A DNA stretch of 64,000 nt from Flavobacteriaceae bacterium (GTDB lineage: Bacteria; Bacteroidota; Bacteroidia; Flavobacteriales; Flavobacteriaceae), in NCBI GenBank assembly GCA_021647405.1, contig JAKIUU010000011.1, positions 12,256 to 76,255 of the forward strand. Direction: 5' to 3'. Shown here piece by piece: positions 1-6,584 of this stretch. The position numbers were made by a program, and so were the translations under genes. The notes beneath the pieces were generated by a model. It had not been told where the DNA came from. It searched no databases and saw only the letters and a program-made list of their open reading frames with translations. How positions within the stretch are numbered: the stretch's first letter is position 1; each line of letters starts with the position of its first letter.

Positions 1-253
1 ATACGACAAACAATACGTAAAAAATTATCCAACAAAGTTTATCACGTTCACCATGCCTGTGTCTGATAAACCTTATACCGATAAACGATTGTTCCCCTTT
101 TTTGAAGGTTTAATTCCAGAAGGTTGGCTATTGGAAATTGCCTCCAGAAACTGGAAAATAAACAAGAACGATCGCATGGGATTATTGTTAGCATGTTGCC
201 AAAATTGCATTGGTGCAGTAAGTGTAGAACCAATACCCGAAAAAGATGAATAA
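1..253 (+). CDS. HipS-like protein (HipA N-terminal subdomain), 5' end outside window
   Basis: The frame is open from base 2 and ends in TAA at 251-253, giving about 83 residues, so the start lies upstream of the window. The stretch PFFEGLIPEGW followed about 30 residues later by NCIGAVSVEP resembles the end of the N-terminal subdomain of HipA kinases. In split systems of the HipBST type this subdomain is a separate protein, HipS, that neutralises the kinase; that role is inferred here. The stop overlaps the ATG of the kinase gene by 8 bases (246-253), which suggests translational coupling. A HipB-type DNA-binding gene would be expected just upstream but is not visible. Confidence 0.75.
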   Translation, partial: YDKQYVKNYPTKFITFTMPVSDKPYTDKRLFPFFEGLIPEGWLLEIASRNWKINKNDRMGLLLACCQNCIGAVSVEPIPEKDE

Positions 254-1187
254 TAAGTGTTTATATTGTTACGAGTTTCTTGATGTTGAGAAAGACTTTC
301 ACAAGAAGTGCTGTCTAGAATTTTTTGGCACTAAAACCCCTCCAAAAACCCCATATTCTTTAAATCAAATGGCTGACTTAGCTAAGAATGTTGTTGAGCG
401 TAGTATCGCAGTACCGGGTGTACAGGCTAAATTATCTATGTCTCTTGTAAAAGAGACTCAGGATAATTTAGATAATAGGTTAACAGTAATTGGCGCACTC
501 CAAGGTCAGTATATTTTTAAACCGCCATCAGCTCAATTTATTGAAATGCCAAAAAACGAGCATGTAACCATGAGAATTGCAGAAGCATTTGGAATTCGTG
601 TGGTGCTATCAAGTTTGATACGTTTAAAGTCTGGAGAGCTATCTTACATTACCAAAAGAATTGACCGAGCTAAAAATGGAGAAAAAATACATATGTTAGA
701 TATGTTTCAAATAACAGAAGCTTTTGATAAGTACAAAAGTTCTATGGAGAAAATAGGTAAAGCCATTCACAATTATTCAAGTAATACTTTACTGGATAAA
801 ATATTTTATTTTGAACTAGTTGTTTTTAGTTTTTTAACAGGAAACAACGATATGCATCTTAAGAATTTTTCTATGATTGAAAGTGTTTCTGGTTGGGTAT
901 TGGCTCCTGCCTACGATTTACTGAATGTAAATATCGTTAATCCAGAAGATGATGAGGAGCTTGCACTTACGCTTGAAGGTAAAAAAAAGAAACTAAAATG
1001 GGAACATTTTGAACGCCTAGGAAAAGGATTGGAACTGACAGATAAGCAAATTCAGGCTGTATTTAATCGCATGATAAAATACAAACCAAAGGCTATAGAA
1101 TGGATTGACAAATCTTTTTTATCAAAGGAAATGAAAAAAAAGTATTCTGAATTAATTTTGGAGAGGTATAAAAGATTAAGTGAATAG
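246..1187 (+). CDS. HipA/HipT-family serine-threonine kinase (toxin of a split hip system)
   Basis: A 313-residue protein with the HipA kinase core. The glycine-rich loop is at residues 55-64 (AVPGVQAKLS). The catalytic Asp and metal-binding Asn are D202 and N207 in GNNDMHLKNF, and the DFG-like Asp is D224 in APAYDLLN. The N-terminal subdomain is absent and encoded separately just upstream. The first 25 residues carry C5, C8, H19, C22 and C23, a possible zinc-binding knuckle found in HipA relatives of this phylum. HipA kinases phosphorylate aminoacyl-tRNA synthetases (GltX for HipA, TrpS for HipT); the target here is unknown. It converges on the gene at 1198-1737 with a 10-base gap and no visible terminator. 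Confidence 0.85.
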   Translation: MNNKCLYCYEFLDVEKDFHKKCCLEFFGTKTPPKTPYSLNQMADLAKNVVERSIAVPGVQAKLSMSLVKETQDNLDNRLTVIGALQGQYIFKPPSAQFIEMPKNEHVTMRIAEAFGIRVVLSSLIRLKSGELSYITKRIDRAKNGEKIHMLDMFQITEAFDKYKSSMEKIGKAIHNYSSNTLLDKIFYFELVVFSFLTGNNDMHLKNFSMIESVSGWVLAPAYDLLNVNIVNPEDDEELALTLEGKKKKLKWEHFERLGKGLELTDKQIQAVFNRMIKYKPKAIEWIDKSFLSKEMKKKYSELILERYKRLSE

Positions 1188-1197
1188 AAACAACGTC

Positions 1198-1737
1198 TTA
1201 AAACACTTCAAACTCTAAAAAAATAGACACACTAGATATCTTATCTTGTCTGAGAAAACCGAATTGTTTGCGTGTAAAATCCAATCCGATAAGAAACGAA
1301 TTGCGGTAATCGGCATCATAAATTTGAAAGCCTAAACCCGCTTTATAAAAACCGCCTCTTTCAAAATTGTCGTTTAATTTTAACAAACGCCCATAACCAC
1401 CACGTATAAAGAAATTGTCTTCATATTCAAACAGCACATAACGCAAACTCACATAAGCAGGTAAAAAATTGAGGTTTTGTTTAAGATGTCCTTCGTATTC
1501 TAAATTGAGACCGGCACTAAATCGGCCGTCAATCTGCAAGCCAAAAGTATTGTTAAAAAAGAAGGCATTTAGAATTATTAAACCTTCACTATCGGGGTTA
1601 CCAAGTTCAAAATTTTCGTTGGTTGTTAAGGTCCCTGCTATGGAAATTTTATAGAAAAGTCCTTTGGTTTTATCGTCGTCCTGCGAAAAAGTTTTTAAAA
1701 AGAGCAATAAAAAAAGTAGTGTTATGCGATATTTCAT
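1198..1737 (-). CDS. Exported outer-membrane beta-barrel-like protein of unknown function
   Basis: A 179-residue protein with a clear signal peptide (about 18 residues: KYR, a Leu/Phe-rich core, then TFSQ). The mature part alternates polar and aromatic residues, is rich in Phe, Tyr and Gly, and ends in Phe (LEFEVF), as expected for a small outer-membrane barrel recognised by BamA. No catalytic motif is visible. I do not recognise a named family. It lies downstream of sufD on the same strand but is separated by a palindromic repeat, so it is probably not part of the suf operon. Confidence 0.6.
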   Translation of the reverse strand: MKYRITLLFLLLFLKTFSQDDDKTKGLFYKISIAGTLTTNENFELGNPDSEGLIILNAFFFNNTFGLQIDGRFSAGLNLEYEGHLKQNLNFLPAYVSLRYVLFEYEDNFFIRGGYGRLLKLNDNFERGGFYKAGLGFQIYDADYRNSFLIGLDFTRKQFGFLRQDKISSVSIFLEFEVF

Positions 1738-1813
1738 CTGGTTTTAAATTGTTGACAGAAAGTTTACAACAACTATACCAAAAATCGCATTAGTTTGAAC
1801 AGTTTTTATTCAA

Positions 1814-1866
1814 CGTCACTTCGAGTTTTTCAAAATTTTAATTTTGAAAAGTATCGAGAAGAGATT
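1814..1866. repeat. Palindromic intergenic repeat (GTCACTTCGAG...TATCGAGAAG type)
   Basis: CTTCGAG at 1819-1825 faces TCGAGAAG at 1854-1861. Between them an AT-rich inner inverted repeat (TTTTCAAAATT / AATTTTGAAAA) forms the loop side of a long hairpin. This layout is typical of dispersed palindromic elements of flavobacterial genomes. It lies between sufD and the barrel gene, where sufS and sufE often follow. Confidence 0.6.
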
Positions 1867-1898
1867 CTTCCCTTCAAGGAGCTTAAGAGACGCTAGAG

Positions 1899-3221
1899 TT
1901 ACAAATCAAAGCCCAAATTCACGCCTAATTTTAAAGCAATCAGTTTGGTAATGCGGTTTTTTAAAGCGGGAATTTTTATTTTATCGAGTACATCGTTGCT
2001 AAAGGCATATAACAATAGGGCTTGGGCTTCTTCTTTGGGAATACCTCTGGTACGCAGGTAAAACAGTGCGTCTTCATCTAATTGCCCAATAGTACAACCG
2101 TGAGAACATTTAACGTCATCGGCAAAAATTTCCAATTGCGGTTTGGCATTTATAGTGGCCCCATCGTGTAACAAAATATTGTTATTTTGCTGAAATGCGT
2201 TTGTTTTTTGGGCTTCTTTGTGTACCAAAACCTTACCGTTAAAAACACCAGTAGCTCTATCGGCATAAATACCTTTATAATTTTGATGACTCTCGCAATC
2301 GGGTGTTTTATGATTGACCAAAGTATTGTGATCTACGTGTTGCTTATCGCCAATAATGGTCACACCGTTGAGGTTAGAGGTAATATGTGTGCCGTTATGA
2401 TAGAATTTTAAGTTGTTACGCGTGAGTTTAGCACCGAACGAAAAAGTATTGACCGAAGCGATACTGTTTTGCTTTTGCGAAACATAAGTACTGTCAATTA
2501 AAGAAGCCGATTGCTTGTCATTCTGAATTTTATAATAATCGATAATGGCACGCTTTTGAACAAATATTTCGGTTACTGCATTGGTAAGGGTTGCATTTTC
2601 TGACAGACTTTGATGGCGTTCAATAATTTGAACATGCGCATTTTCGCCTACAATTATTAGATTACGCGGTTGTAAAAGGACGTCTTGGCTGTTGCCAGTG
2701 CTAAAGTGTAAAATCTGAATAGGTTTGGGTAAAACCGTGTTTTTTGGGATGTTAATATAGGCCCCCTCGTTTGTAAAAGCCGTATTTAAGGCTGTAAGAT
2801 TATCGTTTTTGTTGGCAATGGTATTAAAATAATGGTCTATTGTCATTTTGTATTTGGGCTTTTTAATAGCCGATGACAACAGGCAAATATCGCAGCCTTC
2901 GTGTGTGGTTTCAGATAAAAACGAGCTGTAAACACCATCTACAAACACCACCTTGTAGCTGTCTATTTCGTGAATAAAAAAGCGTTTAACATCTTTTAGT
3001 TCGATGTTATTTTCCATTTCTGGAAACAAGTTATAATCGGTATTTAAAACAGCTTTTAATGAGGTGTATTTCCAATCCTCGTCTTTTTTAGTGGGGAAAC
3101 CTACTTTTTCAAATTGGTTAAAAGCTTCGGTGCGCTCTTGATGTACCTTTGAGTCTAAATCGGCTAATCCGGTATTTTCGAAAGCTAAAAACGAACCTAT
3201 TAATTTATCTTTTAATTCCAT
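1899..3221 (-). CDS. sufD: Fe-S cluster assembly protein SufD
   Basis: A 440-residue SufB/SufD-family protein, the scaffold subunit that forms SufBC2D with SufB and the ATPase SufC. The C-terminal core is clear: a right-handed beta-helix region, then CSHGC with His374 corresponding to the conserved SufD histidine at the cluster-forming interface, then FYLRTRGI and the C-terminal helical domain. The length is normal. The ATG at 3221 follows a low-complexity stretch that separates it from the four-helix-bundle gene. It is the last suf gene in the visible operon; no sufS or sufE follows in the window. Confidence 0.95.
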   Translation of the reverse strand: MELKDKLIGSFLAFENTGLADLDSKVHQERTEAFNQFEKVGFPTKKDEDWKYTSLKAVLNTDYNLFPEMENNIELKDVKRFFIHEIDSYKVVFVDGVYSSFLSETTHEGCDICLLSSAIKKPKYKMTIDHYFNTIANKNDNLTALNTAFTNEGAYINIPKNTVLPKPIQILHFSTGNSQDVLLQPRNLIIVGENAHVQIIERHQSLSENATLTNAVTEIFVQKRAIIDYYKIQNDKQSASLIDSTYVSQKQNSIASVNTFSFGAKLTRNNLKFYHNGTHITSNLNGVTIIGDKQHVDHNTLVNHKTPDCESHQNYKGIYADRATGVFNGKVLVHKEAQKTNAFQQNNNILLHDGATINAKPQLEIFADDVKCSHGCTIGQLDEDALFYLRTRGIPKEEAQALLLYAFSNDVLDKIKIPALKNRITKLIALKLGVNLGFDL

Positions 3222-3266
3222 TGTTGTTCTTTGTTGTTCCGCGTTTTGTGTTCTGTTGTTTCGTGT
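3222..3266. repeat. Degenerate simple repeat upstream of sufD
   Basis: Read on the minus strand this is a run of short related units such as ACGAAACAACAGA, ACACAAAACGCGG and AACAACAAAGAACAAC. It fills the whole gap between the four-helix-bundle gene and sufD. Similar purine-rich degenerate repeats occur at 3678-3704, 45010-45050 and 57108-57145. Confidence 0.45.
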
Positions 3267-3656
3267 TTATTTAAATTTAGAGCCTTTGTAGTCACTATTT
3301 TTTAAATACTTCATAAAACTTCCAATTTTATTACTGATTTCAAAAGCATTATCTCTTAAAGTATTGAACTTCTCTTCACTGATATATTTTCTATCAAAAA
3401 CCCGATATAATTGTGAGCGTGTTTCGCCACACGGAGCTTTGGCAATAGATAAAAATTGACCAAATTCTTTATTACCATTACGTTCAAACCCTTCAGCAAT
3501 ATTATCCATTACAGAACCCGAAGAACCGTTGATTTGTTCCTTTAGTTTATAATCGTTTTTTAGAGCTGTTGTTTCAATAATATTAAAAATAGCATCACAT
3601 AAAACTCTGGCTAGTTGCCAAATTTCTAAATCCTCAAAATTTTTAATCGTTGCCAT
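3267..3656 (-). CDS. S23-type four-helix-bundle protein inserted in the suf operon
   Basis: The ATG at 3654-3656 gives 129 residues starting MATIKNFEDLEIWQLAR; an in-frame TTG 21 bases upstream is less likely. The pattern DLEIWQLA near the N-terminus, then SGSVMDNIAEGFER, then FGQFLSIAKAPCGETRSQLYR is the signature of the S23/four-helix-bundle family. This family was first described from intervening sequences of 23S rRNA and is related to the accessory protein Avd of diversity-generating retroelements. The molecular role of stand-alone members is not established. Its position between sufC and sufD splits genes that are normally adjacent, and both flanks are repetitive. Confidence 0.85.
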   Translation of the reverse strand: MATIKNFEDLEIWQLARVLCDAIFNIIETTALKNDYKLKEQINGSSGSVMDNIAEGFERNGNKEFGQFLSIAKAPCGETRSQLYRVFDRKYISEEKFNTLRDNAFEISNKIGSFMKYLKNSDYKGSKFK

Positions 3657-3677
3657 AATTTTATTTCTAAACGTCAA

Positions 3678-3704
3678 TTAACCCGAAACCCAGAACCCGA
3701 AACT
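3678..3704. repeat. Degenerate simple repeat between sufC and the four-helix-bundle gene
   Basis: Tandem variants of ACCCGAAAC / CCCAGAACCCGAAAC occupy the spacer next to the inverted repeat at the end of sufC. Together with 3222-3266, they flank the four-helix-bundle gene on both sides. Confidence 0.45.
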
Positions 3705-3735
3705 CTCAAATAATTTGCAAAGCAAATTATTTGAG
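3705..3735. repeat. Perfect inverted repeat overlapping the sufC stop codon
   Basis: CTCAAATAATTTGC (3705-3718) and GCAAATTATTTGAG (3722-3735) are perfect 14-base arms around an AAA loop. The right arm contains the last two sense codons and the stop of sufC. No T-run follows on the minus strand, so it is not a classical intrinsic terminator. It may stabilise or attenuate the suf mRNA at this junction. Confidence 0.75.
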
Positions 3736-4464
3736 CCAATCATATCCTTTTTCTTCTAATTCGTAAGCCAGTTCTTTACCGCCGGATTTAATGATTTTTC
3801 CGTTGTGTAACACGTGTACAAAATCGGGAATGATATAATCTAACAAACGTTGGTAATGTGTAATAACCAAAATGGCATTGTCTTTATTTTTTAGTTTGTT
3901 TACGCCATTGGCCACAATTTTTAAGGCGTCAATATCCAAACCCGAATCGGTTTCGTCTAAAATGGCCAATTTGGGTTCGAGCATAGCCATCTGAAAAATT
4001 TCGTTGCGTTTCTTTTCGCCCCCAGAAAACCCTTCGTTTAACGAACGGGATAAAAACTTGCGGTCTATATCTAAAAGTTCGGCTGTAGCGCGAATTTTTT
4101 TAAGCATTTCGTTGGCGGGTAAATCGGCTAAACCCCTTGCTTTACGCGTTTCGTTTATAGCTGTTCTTATGAAATTGGTAGTGGTTACGCCCGGAATTTC
4201 TACCGGATACTGAAAGGACATAAAAATGCCTTTATGGGCGCGTTCTTCGGGGGCAAAATCCAATAAACTCTCGCCGTCTAAAACAACATCGCCTTGCGTG
4301 ACGTCATAGGTTCCATTACCGGCAATAACAGCCGATAGTGTGCTTTTTCCTGAGCCGTTAGGACCCATTATGGCATGAACTTCGCCAGGCTTGATTTCTA
4401 AATTAATACCCCTTAAAATTTCTTTATCGTTTACGCTGGCGTGTAAATTTTTTATGTGTAACAT
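3727..4464 (-). CDS. sufC: Fe-S cluster assembly ATPase SufC
   Basis: A 245-residue ABC-type ATPase of the SUF complex. Walker A is GPNGSGKST at residues 34-42, the signature is SGGEKKRNE at 147-155 and Walker B is LAILDE at 166-171, followed by the SufC-typical TDSGLDIDA. It hydrolyses ATP to drive conformational change of SufB-SufD during cluster assembly in the cytoplasm. The length is normal. It is separated from sufB by about 100 bases of palindromic repeats and from sufD by the four-helix-bundle gene. Confidence 0.97.
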   Translation of the reverse strand: MLHIKNLHASVNDKEILRGINLEIKPGEVHAIMGPNGSGKSTLSAVIAGNGTYDVTQGDVVLDGESLLDFAPEERAHKGIFMSFQYPVEIPGVTTTNFIRTAINETRKARGLADLPANEMLKKIRATAELLDIDRKFLSRSLNEGFSGGEKKRNEIFQMAMLEPKLAILDETDSGLDIDALKIVANGVNKLKNKDNAILVITHYQRLLDYIIPDFVHVLHNGKIIKSGGKELAYELEEKGYDWLK

Positions 4465-4465
4465 T

Positions 4466-4563
4466 TTCCCCTCTTTAATCTCCCCGAAGGGAGAGAATTT
4501 ATTATTTATCTTATTTTTATTTCAAACTCTTTAAGTCCCCCTTTCGGGGGATTTAGGGGGCTT
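4466..4563. repeat. Pair of palindromic repeats in the sufB-sufC spacer
   Basis: Two hairpin units lie side by side. The first has CTCCC (4480-4484) and GGGAG (4489-4493) around CGAA. The second has CCCCC (4537-4541) and GGGGG (4546-4550), followed by ATTTAGGGGG. The pattern AAGTCCCC...GGGGATTTAGG is close to the units found inside ileS at 7231-7310 and 8605-8650. Confidence 0.65.
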
Positions 4564-6021
4564 TTACCCCACCGAGCCTTCTAAACTAATTTCTAACAAT
4601 TTTTGGGCTTCTACGGCAAACTCCATCGGTAATTTATTGAGGACTTCTTTGCTAAAGCCGTTTACGATTAAGGCAATGGCCTTTTCAGTATCAATGCCCC
4701 GTTGGTTACAGTAAAACAACTGGTCTTCACCAATTTTACTGGTGGTGGCTTCGTGTTCTATTTGAGCACTTTTACTTTTATTTTCGATATATGGAAAAGT
4801 ATGTGCACCGCACTTGTTCCCCATTAAAAGAGAATCGCATTGCGAAAAATTGCGTGCATTCTCGGCACGCGCATTGACGCGTACCAAGCCACGATAGGAA
4901 TTTTGTGATTTTCCGGCCGAAATACCCTTAGAGATAATGGTGCTTCGGGTGTTTTTACCCAAATGAATCATTTTGGTACCGGTATCGGCTTGTTGGTAAT
5001 TGTTGGTTACAGCAATAGAATAGAATTCGCCTACAGAATTGTCGCCTTTTAAAATACAACTCGGGTATTTCCACGTAATAGCAGAGCCTGTTTCTACTTG
5101 TGTCCATGATACTTTTGCATTGGTTTCGCAAAGCGCGCGTTTGGTTACAAAATTAAATACGCCACCATTTCCATCTTTATCTCCAGGAAACCAGTTTTGA
5201 ACCGTTGAATATTTTATCTCGGCATCATCTAAAGCAATAAGTTCAACAACGGCGGCATGTAATTGATTTTCATCACGTGCTGGGGCTGTACAGCCTTCAA
5301 GATAACTCACATAACTGCCCTTATCAGCAATGAGAAGGGTGCGTTCAAACTGACCTGTACCGCCTTCATTAATTCTAAAATAGGTAGATAATTCCATTGG
5401 GCATCTCACCCCTTTTGGGATGTAGCAAAAAGAACCATCCGTAAAAACAGCCGAATTTAAAGCGGCATAAAAGTTATCAGTTTTAGGAACAATTGTTCCC
5501 ATATATTTTCTAACCAATTCAGGGTGTTCTTGAATAGCTTCAGAAATAGGCATGAAAATAATTCCTTTCTCAGCCAGCGTTTTTTTAAAAGTTGTGGCTA
5601 CCGAGACAGAATCTACTACAATATCCATGGCTATATTATTCATCTTTTTTTGTTCGTCAATTGAAATACCCAACTTTTTATACATGGCTAAAAGATCGGC
5701 ATCAACATCGTCTAATGTTTTATTTGGATCTACTGATTTGGGCGCAGAATAGTATGCAATATCCTGAAAATCGGGTTTTTTATAATTCACATTTGCCCAA
5801 TTAGGTTCTTCCATTTTTTGCCAAATGCTAAAAGCTTCTAAACGCCATTCGGTCATCCACTTGGGCTCATTTTTCTTTTTAGAAATAGCACGAACAATAT
5901 CTTTATTTAAACCTTTTGGGAAAGTGTCTGAAGCGATATCAGTATAAAACCCATAGGCATATTCTTGCGTTTCAAGTTCTTTCTTTAAGTGTTCTTCAGT
6001 ATATTTTGTTTTGTTAGTCAT
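4564..6021 (-). CDS. sufB: Fe-S cluster assembly protein SufB
   Basis: A 485-residue SufB scaffold protein. The residues needed for cluster build-up are present: C395 in FSQCDSLLMG and E424 in QIEHEATTSKIG match E. coli C405 and E434 with the same spacing of 29. The stretch GGVFNFVTKRALC and the C-terminal FYCNQRGI are also typical. It is read first after sufA with a short gap and accepts sulfur from a SufS-SufE type donor not visible in this window. The length is usual for the family. Confidence 0.97.
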   Translation of the reverse strand: MTNKTKYTEEHLKKELETQEYAYGFYTDIASDTFPKGLNKDIVRAISKKKNEPKWMTEWRLEAFSIWQKMEEPNWANVNYKKPDFQDIAYYSAPKSVDPNKTLDDVDADLLAMYKKLGISIDEQKKMNNIAMDIVVDSVSVATTFKKTLAEKGIIFMPISEAIQEHPELVRKYMGTIVPKTDNFYAALNSAVFTDGSFCYIPKGVRCPMELSTYFRINEGGTGQFERTLLIADKGSYVSYLEGCTAPARDENQLHAAVVELIALDDAEIKYSTVQNWFPGDKDGNGGVFNFVTKRALCETNAKVSWTQVETGSAITWKYPSCILKGDNSVGEFYSIAVTNNYQQADTGTKMIHLGKNTRSTIISKGISAGKSQNSYRGLVRVNARAENARNFSQCDSLLMGNKCGAHTFPYIENKSKSAQIEHEATTSKIGEDQLFYCNQRGIDTEKAIALIVNGFSKEVLNKLPMEFAVEAQKLLEISLEGSVG

Positions 6022-6051
6022 TCCAGTAAATTCAGTAAAAATAAAGCAAAA

Positions 6052-6381
6052 TTACAGCGAAAAGCTTTCGCCGCAACCACAAGTGCGATTGGCATTTGGG
6101 TTGTTAAAGACAAAACCTTTACCGTTAAGGCCACCAGAATATTCAAGCGTTGTGCCTACCAAATACAAAAAGCTTTTTTTGTCAACAGCTATTTTAACGC
6201 CGTTGGTTTCGAATACCTTATCGGTTTCTTGCGATTGTTTGTCAAATTTTAATTCGTACGATAAACCAGAGCAGCCACCACTTTTAACACCTACACGCAC
6301 ATAATCTGTTGCGATGTTAAAACCGTCATCTTTCATCATTTCGAGTACCTTTTTTTTGGCCGTTTCGCTTACTTGTATCAT
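6052..6381 (-). CDS. sufA: SufA/IscA-type iron-sulfur carrier
   Basis: The ATG at 6379-6381 gives a 109-residue A-type carrier beginning MIQVSETAKKKV; a longer upstream reading frame would run through the promoter and is rejected. The three cluster ligands are C37 (SGGCSGLSY), C101 and C103 (CGCGESF at the C-terminus). A-type carriers receive clusters from the scaffold and pass them to apo-proteins. It is the first gene of the suf operon, with 30 bases between its stop and the sufB start. Confidence 0.93.
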   Translation of the reverse strand: MIQVSETAKKKVLEMMKDDGFNIATDYVRVGVKSGGCSGLSYELKFDKQSQETDKVFETNGVKIAVDKKSFLYLVGTTLEYSGGLNGKGFVFNNPNANRTCGCGESFSL

Positions 6382-6408
6382 AATTATATAGATTGATTCT
6401 AAATAAGT

Positions 6409-6417
6409 GCAAATATA
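6409..6417 (-). promoter_or_regulatory. Putative suf operon promoter (-7 element)
   Basis: On the minus strand the sequence TATATTTGC matches the Bacteroidetes -7 element TAnnTTTGC exactly. About 19 bases upstream is a weak TTTAG in place of the -33 TTTG. The predicted start near 6404 would give a leader of roughly 20 bases before sufA. Confidence 0.55.
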
Positions 6418-6584
6418 TAAACAAATCGGCACAATACTAAAGTTTTGAATACATATCTTTTGTAATGTATATTACATTGTAGATTACTTGTTTTACAGCA
6501 ATAATAATGTATTTTTTATTGCTTAAAAGCGATAGTATCAAGAAAATATGTAATTTCGCAAATCATTAAAAGTAACGTGCGTAA

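Noticed and set aside
48..233. Minus-strand frame of 61 codons over the hip genes
   Set aside because: It lies opposite the conserved HipS frame, has no promoter and its composition is that of an antisense shadow.
3267..3656. The four-helix-bundle gene as part of a diversity-generating retroelement
   Set aside because: No reverse transcriptase, template repeat or variable C-type lectin gene is nearby; only the family relationship to Avd remains.
5989..6304. Two overlapping plus-strand frames opposite sufA
   Set aside because: They are antisense to the conserved SufA sequence and have no recognisable product.
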